A stretch of DNA of 64,000 bases, taken from positions 112,423 through 176,422 of the forward strand of contig UCIV01000013.1 in assembly GCA_900472575.1 (NCBI GenBank). The letters run 5' to 3'. Shown here in pieces: positions 8,805 through 17,509 of this stretch (positions within the stretch are counted from its first letter, which is position 1; each line of letters opens with the position of its first letter). The position numbers and the translations under genes are program-made. The notes beneath the pieces were generated by a model. The model had not been told where the DNA came from. It was given only the letters and a program-made list of their open reading frames with translations, and did not search any database. The DNA is from Hyphomicrobiales bacterium. GTDB taxonomy: Bacteria; Pseudomonadota; Alphaproteobacteria; Rhizobiales; Rhizobiaceae.

Positions 8805-9749
8805 TCAGCGCTCACCGCGGCGATAGGGCTGCATCAGCGCCTGTGGCACACGGGCGCGCCGCGCCATGACGGCAAGCGCTGCAATCGACAGCAGATAGGG
8901 GATCATCAGGAAGATCTGGTAGGGCACGACGCCGCTCAGCACCGTCTGCAGCCGAAGTTGGAAGGCATCGAACAGCGCAAACAGGATTGCGCCAAGCAGC
9001 GCCCGCTCCGGCTTCCACGAGGCGAAGACGACAAGCGCGATGCAGATCCAGCCGCGCCCCTGCACCATGGTCGGGAAGAAGCTGTTGAAGGCGGAAAGCG
9101 TCAGGAACGCACCGCCGACGCCCATCATCGCGCTGCCGAAAATCACCGCCCCATAACGGATCGCCATCGGGTTCAGCCCCTGCGCTTCCGCCGCATGCGG
9201 GTTTTCACCCGTCATGCGGATCGTAAGCCCGATAGGCGTGCGGGCAATCAGATAGGCGAGCGCGATCGCAAGCCCAATCGCCAGATAGGTCGGCGCCGTC
9301 TGGGTGAAGAATGCCGGACCGAAGAAGGACAGATCGGAAAGAACCGGAATGTCGAGCGGCTGGAACGGCTCGATCGTCGGCGGCGTTCCAGCCACCGGCA
9401 CCATCAGCCGGAAGACGTAATAGGCAAAGCTCGAGGCAAACAGCGTCACGCCGAGACCAGAGACATGCTGCGACAGGCCGAGCGTCACCGTCAGCACCGA
9501 ATGCAAAAGCCCGAACATCGCCCCGCCCAGTGCGGCAACCAGCAACCCAACCCACAGATCCGCGCCATTATAGACGGCCAGCCAGCCGAGCATCGCGCCA
9601 AACGTCATGATCCCCTCGATGCCGAGGTTCAGCACGCCGGCGCGTTCGGAAATCAGCGCGCCGAGCGTGGCAAGGATCAGCGGCGTGGCGATACGCAGCA
9701 CGGCGGCCCAGAGGCCGGCAGAGGCGAGGATGTCGAAAAGCGCGCTCAT
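8805..9749 (-). CDS. ABC transporter permease, nucleoside/BMP type (second permease)
   Basis: Inner-membrane permease of 314 aa with eight or more hydrophobic segments. The start MSALFDILASAGLWAAVLRIATPLILATLG and the block LISERAGVLNLGIEGIMTFGA are characteristic of the smaller permease in nucleoside importers of the YufP/YufQ (NupP/NupQ) type, which work with BMP lipoprotein-type binding proteins. The conserved cytoplasmic coupling loop reads GENPHAAEAQGLNP. Its ATG overlaps the preceding permease stop by four bases. It should pair with the larger permease and the double ATPase to import a nucleoside or nucleobase-like compound. Confidence 0.87.
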   Translation of the reverse strand: MSALFDILASAGLWAAVLRIATPLILATLGALISERAGVLNLGIEGIMTFGAMLGWLAVYNGADLWVGLLVAALGGAMFGLLHSVLTVTLGLSQHVSGLGVTLFASSFAYYVFRLMVPVAGTPPTIEPFQPLDIPVLSDLSFFGPAFFTQTAPTYLAIGLAIALAYLIARTPIGLTIRMTGENPHAAEAQGLNPMAIRYGAVIFGSAMMGVGGAFLTLSAFNSFFPTMVQGRGWICIALVVFASWKPERALLGAILFALFDAFQLRLQTVLSGVVPYQIFLMIPYLLSIAALAVMARRARVPQALMQPYRRGER

Positions 9750-10795
9750 CGGCGTATCCTGTATTGCGTGAAGAACACCGCGACCAGCATGGACAGCAGC
9801 GACAGCGACACCGTCACATCGGCAATATAGGTCGGAATGCCCATGCTGCGGCTCATCCCGTCTGCGCCGACGAACATCGTGGCGGTAAACAGCGCCGCCA
9901 GCACGACCCCGAGCGGGTTGAGGTTGGCGAGCATGGCAACGACGATGCCGGAATACCCATAACCGGGCGAAAGATCGGTCGTCACATAACCCTTGACGCC
10001 GAGAACCTCGATCGTGCCGGCAAGACCCGCCAGACCACCGGAAATCATCGCGACGATCACCAGCGTCCGCCCCAGCGGCACACCGGCGAAAACGGCGCCG
10101 GAGGGGTTGAGGCCCGCAGCGCGCGACTGCACGCCGAACACCGTGCGCGTCTGGACGAAATAGATCAGGAAGGCGATCACCACCGCAATGCCGAGGCCGA
10201 TATGCAGCCGCGAGCGGGCCAGCAGTTTAGGCAGGCGGGCGGCGGCATCCACCGCTTCCGACTGCGGCCAGCCGAATGCCGCCGGGTCTTTCAGCACGCC
10301 ATCGATCAGCATCGAGACGAACAGAAGTGCGACGAAATTCAAAAGCAGCGTCGTCACCACTTCATCGACGGAAAAGCGCAACCGCAGCCACAACGGCACA
10401 AGCAGCAGAACCATGCCGGCAAACGCGCCGACGATGAAAAGCAACGGGATCTGCAGCAGTGACGGCAAGCCGGCAAACAGATGCGCGCTGGCCGCAGCGG
10501 CGGCAATCGCTCCGAGATAGAACTGCCCCTCCCCGCCGATATTCCAGAGCCGCGCACGGAAGGCGACGGCAGCGGCAAGTCCGGTCAGGATCAGCGGCGA
10601 AGCGCGTGTCAAAGTCTCGGTCGCGGAAAGCCGCGAGCCGAAGGCGCTGGTCAGGATCTTCCAATAGGCCTCGAAAACCGGCGCACCGGCAGCGGCGATC
10701 AGCACGCCTGCTATGGCAAGCGCTGCAATCACGGCGAGGATCGGCGTTGATATGACCAGCAGCGTCGAGCGATGTTCGCGCCTCTCAAACCGCAT
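9746..10795 (-). CDS. ABC transporter permease, nucleoside/BMP type (first permease)
   Basis: Larger inner-membrane permease (349 aa) of a YufP/NupP-like importer. Visible signatures are ARLWNIGGEGQFYLGAIAAA and the coupling loop RAAGLNPSGAVFAGV, followed by SGGLAGLAGTIEVLG. I chose ATG 10795 (MRFERREH) because GGGGAGG lies about eight bases upstream; a GTG at 10804 is in frame but has no better site. The gene overlaps the end of the ATPase gene by 11 bases and the next permease start by four, so the operon is tightly coupled. Cargo is inferred from the operon to be a nucleoside or nucleobase-like molecule. Confidence 0.86.
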   Translation of the reverse strand: MRFERREHRSTLLVISTPILAVIAALAIAGVLIAAAGAPVFEAYWKILTSAFGSRLSATETLTRASPLILTGLAAAVAFRARLWNIGGEGQFYLGAIAAAAASAHLFAGLPSLLQIPLLFIVGAFAGMVLLLVPLWLRLRFSVDEVVTTLLLNFVALLFVSMLIDGVLKDPAAFGWPQSEAVDAAARLPKLLARSRLHIGLGIAVVIAFLIYFVQTRTVFGVQSRAAGLNPSGAVFAGVPLGRTLVIVAMISGGLAGLAGTIEVLGVKGYVTTDLSPGYGYSGIVVAMLANLNPLGVVLAALFTATMFVGADGMSRSMGIPTYIADVTVSLSLLSMLVAVFFTQYRIRR

Positions 10796-12302
10796 CGGAC
10801 GCACCTCCCCATTCCCCGGCCATCATCAGCCCGAGCCTTTGTGCATCGACATCCTCGGCATTCACGGAGGGTGACAGCCGCCCGCCGACAATCGCCTGGA
10901 TCCGGTCGGCCAGCGCCATCACCTCGTCGAGATCCTCGGAAATCAGAAGCACGGCGGTACCTGCCTTGCGCGCCTCAAGAATACGTTCATGCACGGCCGC
11001 CACGGCCCCTTCGTCCAGTCCACGCGCCGGCTGCGCCGCAAGCAGGATTTTCGGGTGCTCGATCAGGTTGCGGCCAAGGATCAGCTTCTGCATGTTGCCG
11101 CCGGATAAGAGCCGGATACGGCTGGTCGGCGTTCCACCACGCACATCAAAGCCCTCGATGATCCTTGTCGCAAAGGCGATCCCCGCCTTGCGATCGACCA
11201 GTCCGGCCTTGGAAAATTCCGGTAGCCTTTCCAGCACCGCATTTTCCCAGATCGCCATCTCGCCGATCGCGCCGTCGCGATTGCGATCCTCTGGAATGCG
11301 CCCGATACCGGAGGACACGGCATCCGCCACCGTCAGGTCGCCGACACCCTTGCCGAACAGGACCAGATCGCCGGCGCTGCGGCCGATCGTACCGCTCAAG
11401 AGCTGCGCCAGCACCGCCTGCCCGTTACCGGACACACCGATAATGCCGAGCACTTCACCAGCTCTCAGCCGGAAATCGACGGATTTCAGCCGATCCACGC
11501 CGCCGGAGCGCACGGTAATACCCGCCGCTTCCAGCACGATCTCGCCCGGCGTCGAAGCCTCGCGCACCGGGCGCGTCACCTTGCGGCCAACCATCAGTTC
11601 GGCAAGTTCGGCCTTGCTGGTATCGCCCACCTTGCGCTCGGCGACTTGTCTGCCGCCGCGCAGCACGACGATGCGGTCGGCCGTCGCCATCACCTCGTCC
11701 AGCTTGTGGGAAATGAAGATCAGCGACAGCCCCTGCCGCGCCATATCCTTCAAGGTCGAAAACAGCGTCTCGGCTTCGAGCTTGGTCAGAACCGCCGTCG
11801 GCTCGTCGAGCACAAGAATGCGCGCATCGTTATAAAGCGCCTTCAAAATTTCGACGCGCTGCTGCTCGCCGACCGAAAGATCGCCGAGCCGCGCATCCGG
11901 ATCGACCTTCAGCCCGAAACGCTGCGAAATATCGAGAAGCTTTTTACGCCCGGCAGAGACATTGGAACCGAGAGACCAGAGGCTTTCCGTCCCGGTCATG
12001 ACGTTTTCGAGCACGGTCAGGTTCGGCGCCAGCGAAAAATGCTGGTGCACCATGCCGACACCGGCGCGGATCGCGGCGCGCGGCTTTCCCGGCGGCAGCA
12101 TCTGCCCCATCACCGAAACGGAACCCGTGTCCGGCACATAATGGCCGAAAAGAATGCTCATCAGCGTCGTCTTGCCGGCGCCGTTTTCGCCGAGCAGCGC
12201 AACGATCTCGCCCTTTGCGAGCGACAGCGAAATATCGTCATTGGCAAGATTATCGCCAAAACGCTTGCTGACATTTCTGATGTCGAGAACGGTATCCGTC
12301 AT
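10785..12302 (-). CDS. ABC transporter ATP-binding protein, nucleoside/BMP type
   Basis: Double-domain ATPase (505 aa) of the NupO/YufO class at the cytoplasmic face of the membrane. The first domain has Walker A GENGAGKTT (38-46), Q-loop MVHQHFSLAPNLTV, signature LSVGEQQRVEI and Walker B ILVLDEPTAVL. The second has the degenerate Walker A GVSGNGQAV, signature LSGGNMQKLIL and an altered Walker B region, ILLAAQPARGLDEGA, where Gln replaces the acidic catalytic residue; this is usual in this subfamily. Overlaps the upstream amidase by four bases and the downstream permease by 11. Confidence 0.88.
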   Translation of the reverse strand: MTDTVLDIRNVSKRFGDNLANDDISLSLAKGEIVALLGENGAGKTTLMSILFGHYVPDTGSVSVMGQMLPPGKPRAAIRAGVGMVHQHFSLAPNLTVLENVMTGTESLWSLGSNVSAGRKKLLDISQRFGLKVDPDARLGDLSVGEQQRVEILKALYNDARILVLDEPTAVLTKLEAETLFSTLKDMARQGLSLIFISHKLDEVMATADRIVVLRGGRQVAERKVGDTSKAELAELMVGRKVTRPVREASTPGEIVLEAAGITVRSGGVDRLKSVDFRLRAGEVLGIIGVSGNGQAVLAQLLSGTIGRSAGDLVLFGKGVGDLTVADAVSSGIGRIPEDRNRDGAIGEMAIWENAVLERLPEFSKAGLVDRKAGIAFATRIIEGFDVRGGTPTSRIRLLSGGNMQKLILGRNLIEHPKILLAAQPARGLDEGAVAAVHERILEARKAGTAVLLISEDLDEVMALADRIQAIVGGRLSPSVNAEDVDAQRLGLMMAGEWGGASDAV

Positions 12303-13702
12303 CGGTCGAGGCCTGTGATTGGGAAAGGGTGCGACCAGCGTTGTTCGCCCTCAAGCCTTGCGGCAAGGGCCAGAAGCAGCGCCTCCTGCCCCATAGGAGC
12401 TATCATCTGCACCGGCAAGGGCAGACCGGCCTTATCCACGCCGAAAGGCAGGGTAATTGCCGGGAAACCGGAGATATTGGCAATCGCCGCAAGCGGGGCG
12501 AAAGAACTCATGCGGGCAAAATGCAAGTCGGTATCGCGGTGATCGCTCGGAAAAGACCCGATCGGCCTTGGCGCAGACGCCAGCATCGGCGTCAGCAGCA
12601 CGTCAAAACGGTCGAACAGCGCATGCAGATCGCGGCTGACATAAACCATCGCCTGCACCAGATCCCAGACCGCAACGCCGCTCATCCGGCCGCCCTCTTC
12701 GGCAACCGCCTGCGTCATCGGTTCCCACAGAGCAGCATCGATACCGGGCAGCTTCGCAAGGCTTGCGAGATTGATGGCAATCACATCGCGAAATGCCCTG
12801 CCCGATGCTTCAATGACCGCGCGAATATCGCTCCATGCCAGTGAAACGATCTCGTGCCCCTCCGCCTCCGAGACACGGGCAGCATCCGCAACGGCCTCAG
12901 CACGAACCGGATCGATCGCAAAATCCGATCCAAGCTCCGTCAGCAGCCCGATTTTAAGCTTCCCGGCCTTGGCCACGGCCTGCTCGACCGGCGGATAAGG
13001 CCCGCGCGCAGAGCCTGCGAGCACCGAAAATGCCCGCTCCACATCGCGAACCGAGCGGCAGACGGCAAGTTCGCTGGCAATGCCGCCGAGATGGTTGGTA
13101 AACAGCGGCCCCGCCGCCATCGCCCCGCGCCCGGGCTTCAACCCCACCAGACCACAACAGGCGGCCGGAACGCGGATCGACCCACCGGCATCGGTCGCAT
13201 GCGCAATCGAAACGATGCCGGCCGCGACAGCAGCAGCGGCTCCACCGGAGGACCCGCCGGATGTCAGCGATGGATCAAGCGGATTTTTCGATATCGGGCC
13301 GATCAGCGGCTCGCTTGCTAAGGACAGGCCGAATTCCGGGGTCGTTGTAATCCCGAACAGACAGAAACCAGCATCACGATAACGGGCCGCGAGATCGGAA
13401 TCCGCCTCGCCGCCTTGCCTCGGCAGGGACTTCGATCCAGCGCTGACCGGAAATCCCTTGAACGGCCCGCCAAGATCCTTGGCAAGCGTCGGCACACCGC
13501 CGAACGGCCTGAATTTGCGTTGCTCGACAGGCAGCGCATCGAAGGCATCGGCCGAGGCCAGTCCCTGTTCGGTATCGAGATAACATATGGCGCCGAGCGC
13601 CTCGTGTTTTTCGGCTGCGGCAAGCGATCTTTCCATCGCCTGCCGCGCCGTCAGTTGTCCGCAGCCGATCGCTTCGGCAAGTGCTGTCGCGTCGGCATGC
13701 AT
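12299..13702 (-). CDS. Amidase (amidase-signature family)
   Basis: Amide hydrolase of 467 aa, cytosolic, with the Ser-cisSer-Lys triad in place: K75 (PTLAKDLG), S151 in SGGSSGGAAAA and S175 in TDAGGSIRVPAACCGLVGLK. This is the amidase-signature fold of GatA, allophanate hydrolase and many catabolic amidases. There is no GatB or GatC nearby, so it is not the tRNA amidotransferase. Located between the binding-protein gene and the ATPase gene of the BMP operon, with a four-base overlap downstream. Such placement suggests it acts on the imported compound or on a product of the CodA-like deaminase (inference); the substrate is unknown. Confidence 0.85.
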   Translation of the reverse strand: MHADATALAEAIGCGQLTARQAMERSLAAAEKHEALGAICYLDTEQGLASADAFDALPVEQRKFRPFGGVPTLAKDLGGPFKGFPVSAGSKSLPRQGGEADSDLAARYRDAGFCLFGITTTPEFGLSLASEPLIGPISKNPLDPSLTSGGSSGGAAAAVAAGIVSIAHATDAGGSIRVPAACCGLVGLKPGRGAMAAGPLFTNHLGGIASELAVCRSVRDVERAFSVLAGSARGPYPPVEQAVAKAGKLKIGLLTELGSDFAIDPVRAEAVADAARVSEAEGHEIVSLAWSDIRAVIEASGRAFRDVIAINLASLAKLPGIDAALWEPMTQAVAEEGGRMSGVAVWDLVQAMVYVSRDLHALFDRFDVLLTPMLASAPRPIGSFPSDHRDTDLHFARMSSFAPLAAIANISGFPAITLPFGVDKAGLPLPVQMIAPMGQEALLLALAARLEGEQRWSHPFPITGLDR

Positions 13703-13711
13703 CGGTCCGGC

Positions 13712-14698
13712 TTACTTCGGCTCGTTCATGTTGCGCGGCACTTCGAACGTACCGGCCTTGATCTCGGCGCGCTTGGCTTCCATCGCAGCCTCGGCATCTG
13801 CAGGCGCTACGCCCTTGACGAAGGCGATGTCGCTGCCGCCCTCTTTCAGAAGACCGAAGGGGGTGTAGTCCTTGCCGACCGGCTTGCCGGCCGCAACATC
13901 GGCGATGGCCGCATTGAGGATCGGGCGGAAGCCCCAGAGCGCGTTGGCGAATACGGTTTCCGGATAACGCGGCGTGTAGTCGATCAGCGAGCCGACGGCC
14001 TTGATGCCGCGTTCCTTCGCGGCATCCGCCGTGCCGATACGTTCGCCGAACAGGATGTCCGCGCCGGCATCGATCTGGGCAAGACCTGCCTCGCGTGCCT
14101 TCGGCGGATCGAAGAACGTGCCGATGAACGAGACAAGTACCTTGGCGTTCGGGTTGACGGCCTTTACACCTTCGCCAAAAGCGTTGATCAGCATGTTAAC
14201 TTCCGGGATCGGCATGGCGCCGACGGCGCCGACCGTGTTGCTCTTGGTCATCTTGCCGGCCAGCATGCCGGCGAGATAGGCGCCGTCATGGTTCCAGGTA
14301 CCGAAGACGCCAAAGTTATCGCCGGCCTGCTTACCGCTGGAGCCGAGAACGAAGGCGGTTTCCGGATATTCGCCAGCCACTTCACGGGCTTCGCTTTCGA
14401 CAGCATAGGCTTCACCGATGATCAGCTTGTTGCCCTGTTCGGCATATTCGCGCATCGCGCGGCCATAATCGGTGCCCGAAACGCCTTCCGAGAAGACATA
14501 TTCGATCACGCCTTCCTTGGCGGCTTCCTGCAGGGCTGCATGCAGAACCGAGTTCCAGGCGTTTTCCACCGGCGATCCGTGAATGCCGGCCACTTTCAGC
14601 GGAGCAGCACGCGCGATGGAAGGAAGAAAAGCGCTTGCGCCGACGGCGGTAGCCGACGCGATCAGTGCACGGCGGGACAGTTTGAATTCATGCGTCAT
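13712..14698 (-). CDS. BMP-family ABC transporter substrate-binding protein
   Basis: Periplasmic binding protein of the basic-membrane-protein (PnrA/Med-like) family, 328 aa. The signal sequence MTHEFKLSRRALIASATAVG has a twin-arginine pair and ends near SIARA, so Tat export is possible. The mature part shows the family pattern: VAGIHGSPVENAWNSVLH, EYPETAFVLGSS, FGVFGTWNHDGAYLAGMLAG, and DAGADILFGERIGTADAA. BMP proteins bind purine nucleosides or related ligands. First gene of the operon that continues with amidase, ATPase, two permeases and the CodA-like deaminase; a sigma-70-like promoter lies 33 bp upstream. Confidence 0.9.
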   Translation of the reverse strand: MTHEFKLSRRALIASATAVGASAFLPSIARAAPLKVAGIHGSPVENAWNSVLHAALQEAAKEGVIEYVFSEGVSGTDYGRAMREYAEQGNKLIIGEAYAVESEAREVAGEYPETAFVLGSSGKQAGDNFGVFGTWNHDGAYLAGMLAGKMTKSNTVGAVGAMPIPEVNMLINAFGEGVKAVNPNAKVLVSFIGTFFDPPKAREAGLAQIDAGADILFGERIGTADAAKERGIKAVGSLIDYTPRYPETVFANALWGFRPILNAAIADVAAGKPVGKDYTPFGLLKEGGSDIAFVKGVAPADAEAAMEAKRAEIKAGTFEVPRNMNEPK

Positions 14699-14730
14699 GG
14701 ACGGAAATCCCCTCTTTTTGTATGGTCAAT

Positions 14731-14759
14731 TCTGTAGGCAGCGCACAAAACAGTGTCAA
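14731..14759 (-). promoter_or_regulatory. Candidate sigma-70 promoter of the BMP/amidase/codA-like operon
   Basis: On the minus strand TTGACA (14754-14759) is followed after exactly 17 bp by TACAGA (14731-14736). The -35 box is a perfect match and the -10 box matches at three of six positions. It lies just upstream of the binding-protein start at 14698. Confidence 0.5.
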
Positions 14760-15275
14760 GCAAACTGACTGCTCATCAAATGAGCATCCATGACAATCTT
14801 CATCGTCGCGCCGAAGGGACGCTTAGTCTCAGCCGGGCATGATTTCCATGCGACCAAGAGGGTTCGATCGACCATATCACGGCTTCGTGATCGATATTTT
14901 GCGCCCATGGCCGAACAGCCGCAAGCCCCTGTCATTTAAGGTCATCGTCACACATTCAGGCAGCAACGCAAAGGCTTCAACTTAATAGAATTGTGTTTTT
15001 TTATGGACATTTACCCCCCTCCTCCCTACCTTTCGAAACGTAGCTGGCCGATCGAAGGTATTGCCGAGAGTAAAACCAGATCGATCCGCCAAACATGTTT
15101 TTCGCAGCCTTCTTGATGCGTTTCGTCGCATCGGCTGCAGCTCATATCCGCGGCGGCGATATTGTTTCGCCGCTTTTTGTTGTCTTGATATCCTTAGCGC
15201 CGATCAAGCGGGCGCTGCATTCGGGAAATCACAAAAGGAGAATGCCCGCGCTATCGAGCCCGGGCCCAGTATTGA
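14760..15275. other. Long intergenic region before the proV-like gene
   Basis: About 515 bp with no convincing gene. It contains an AT-rich stretch around 14980-15010, a pyrimidine-rich run near 15011-15030, and a rho-independent terminator at 15153-15178 that points toward the proV-like gene but ends 100 bp before it. Small open frames here have no codon bias or family resemblance. A small RNA or attenuated leader is possible. Confidence 0.4.
15153..15178 (+). terminator. Rho-independent terminator in the leader of the proV-like gene
   Basis: GCGGCGA (15153-15159) pairs perfectly with TCGCCGC (15167-15173) across a 7-nt loop, followed at once by five T and then GTTGTCTT. No gene on the + strand ends just upstream, so it would end either a short untranslated transcript or a leader attenuator for the ABC operon. 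Confidence 0.6.
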
Positions 15276-16503
15276 ATGGCTTTTGCAACTGAAAATGACG
15301 CGTCGGCTGAGCCGGCTTCGACCAAGATCAGTCTCAACAATGTCTACAAGGTTTTCGGCGAGCGGCCTGAAAAGGCCATGGAGATGGTCCGCGCCGGCAA
15401 GACAAAATCGGAAATCCACGCCCAGACCGGCTGTTCGGTCGGCGTCAACAATGCCAGACATCAAGGCCGGCGAAATCTTCGTCATCATGGGCCTGTCGGG
15501 TTCCGGCAAATCCACCCTTCTTCGCCTTCTCAACCGTCTGATAGAACCGACCGCCGGCTCGATCGAGATCGATGGCCGCGACATCACCAAGATGTCCCGC
15601 CGCGAGCTGATCGAGGTCCGTCGTCGCGATATCAGCATGGTGTTCCAGTCCTTCGCACTGTTGCCCAATCGCACGGTTCTCAACAACGCCGCCTTCGGGC
15701 TGGAAGTTGCTGGCGTCGGTGAAGCCGAGCGCAAGGAGAAGGCGCTCGCAGCCCTCAAGGCCGTCGGTCTCGATGGTTACGCCGACAGCATGCCCGACCA
15801 GCTTTCCGGCGGCATGAAGCAGCGTGTCGGCCTTGCCCGCGCGCTTGCCAGCGAGCCGACCATCCTTCTGATGGACGAGGCGTTTTCCGCACTCGACCCG
15901 CTGATCCGCACGGAGATGCAGGACGAACTCGTTCGCCTCCAGGCCGAGCAGAGCCGCACCATCGTCTTTGTCAGCCACGATCTCGACGAAGCCATGCGCA
16001 TCGGCGATCGGATCTGCATCATGCAGAACGGCAATGTCATCCAGGTCGGTACGCCGGACGAGATCGTCATGAGCCCGGCTAACGATTATGTCCGATCCTT
16101 CTTCCGCAATGTCGATGTAAGCCAGGTCTTCAAGGCCGGCGATGTCGCGCGCAAGACGCAGATCACCATCATCGATCGCCAAGGCACCACGGCTGCTGCG
16201 GCGCTGGAGCGGATGAAGCATTATGACCGCGAATATGCGATCATTCTCGGTCGCGACAAGACCTATCACGGTGTCGTCAGCCAGACCTCGCTGATCGAAA
16301 AGATGCGGGCCAAGGCGGCCGATCCCTATCGCGGCGCATTCCTGTCCGAGATCGAGCCTATCCCGGCCGACGAGCCCCTGTCGAATGTCCTCGGCAAGGT
16401 CGCCGCAAGTCCGTGGCCGGTTCCAGTGGTCGACGAGACCAAGCGCTATCTCGGCTCCATCAGCAAGTCGACGCTGCTCGAAACGCTTGACCGCGCCAGT
16501 TGA
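15276..16503 (+). pseudogene. proV: Glycine betaine/proline ABC transporter ATPase (ProV type), frameshifted
   Basis: ProV-like ATPase with CBS domains, but in two frames. From ATG 15276 the frame reads [14 protein letters not shown] then [19 protein letters not shown] and [10 protein letters not shown], which matches the ProV N-terminal region. At about 15453-15457 the homology moves by one base to [20 protein letters not shown] (Walker A), then [49 protein letters not shown], and a CBS-like C-terminus ending at 16503. Compared with E. coli ProV two residues are also missing at the junction, consistent with a 5-bp loss. Intact length would be about 408 aa. An in-frame ATG at 15451 could restart translation, giving a protein without the first strand. 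The permease and binding-protein genes downstream are intact. Confidence 0.82.
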
Positions 16504-16561
16504 TCGCCAAGCAGGATCCTGAGCCTTTCCCAATAACCGGCCAACCACCGGAGACAGACTT

Positions 16562-17443
16562 ATGAATTTCGATATCGGAGACGGCATCGACGCCGCCGTC
16601 AATTACGTTCTGGACAACTTTTCGCCCGTCCTCGACTTCATCGCCAGCCTGATCGGTTTCGTGACCGGCAATATTCAAAACGCTCTCGTCGGCATCCCCT
16701 TGCCGATTGGCATAGCTATCTTCGTCCTTCTGTCCCTCTGGAGAGTGGGTCTCGGCTTCGGCATTCTGACGGGCGTTGCCCTTTGGCTCGTCAATCACAT
16801 GGGCCTGTGGAGCGCGATGATGGAAACCCTGTCGCTGGTCATCGCGTCTACGCTGATGGCGATGCTGATCGGCCTCCCGCTCGGCATCGCCATGGCGCGC
16901 AGGGATACGGTCGCAACCATCGTTCGCCCGATCCTTGACCTGATGCAAACCATGCCGGCCTTCGTCTATCTGATCCCGGCTGCGATGTTCTTCGGCCTCG
17001 GCGCCGTACCGGGCGCGATCGCCACCGTGATCTTCGCCATGCCGCCCGTCGTGCGCCTCACCAATCTCGGCATCCGCCAGGTGCATGCCGAATTCATCGA
17101 GGCCGGCAATGCCTTTGGCTGCACCTCGACACAGCTTCTGTTCAAGGTACAGCTGCCCAACGCCATGCCGTCGATCATGGCCGGCATCAACCAGACGATC
17201 ATGCTGTCGCTGTCGATGGTCGTGATCGCCTCGATGATCGGTGCCGGCGGCATCGGCAACACGGTCTTGACCGGCATCCAGCGTCTCGACGTCGGCACCG
17301 GTTTTGAAGGCGGCCTTGCCGTCGTCATCCTGGCCGTCATCCTCGACCGGCTTACCCAATCCCTCGGAAAGCCCCGCGCCGCCTTCTGGAGCGTGCTTTT
17401 CAAAAAGACCGAGCGCGAGCAACTGGCAACGGCGACCGCCTGA
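16562..17443 (+). CDS. proW: Glycine betaine/proline ABC transporter permease (ProW type)
   Basis: Inner-membrane permease of 293 aa. After an N-terminal tail and several hydrophobic segments it shows the ProW/OpuAB core: ETLSLVIASTLMAMLIGLPL, LDLMQTMPAFVYLIPAAMFF, and the coupling loop EAGNAFGCTSTQLLFKVQLP, then MLSLSMVVIASMIGAGGIG. It forms the membrane part of an osmoprotectant or quaternary-amine importer with the ATPase upstream and the binding protein downstream. A good ribosome site (GGAGACAG) precedes the ATG. If the ATPase is truly dead, this permease would need an ATPase from another system. Confidence 0.9.
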   Translation: MNFDIGDGIDAAVNYVLDNFSPVLDFIASLIGFVTGNIQNALVGIPLPIGIAIFVLLSLWRVGLGFGILTGVALWLVNHMGLWSAMMETLSLVIASTLMAMLIGLPLGIAMARRDTVATIVRPILDLMQTMPAFVYLIPAAMFFGLGAVPGAIATVIFAMPPVVRLTNLGIRQVHAEFIEAGNAFGCTSTQLLFKVQLPNAMPSIMAGINQTIMLSLSMVVIASMIGAGGIGNTVLTGIQRLDVGTGFEGGLAVVILAVILDRLTQSLGKPRAAFWSVLFKKTEREQLATATA

Positions 17444-17464
17444 GCCGATCCCGCGCCGAACCAT

Positions 17465-17481
17465 GCGGGTGCCGAACCCGC
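17465..17481 (+). other. Intercistronic stem-loop between proW and proX
   Basis: GCGGGT-GCCGA-ACCCGC is a perfect 6-bp stem with a 5-nt loop and no following T run. Such structures between permease and binding-protein genes often protect the downstream mRNA from 3' decay; here that is inference. Confidence 0.35.
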
Positions 17482-17509
17482 GAATTCAAACTCCCAAGAA
17501 GGAGCATGC

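Noticed and set aside
12299..13702. GatA subunit of the tRNA amidotransferase
   Set aside because: No gatB or gatC nearby and the gene is embedded in a transporter operon; a catabolic amidase is more likely.
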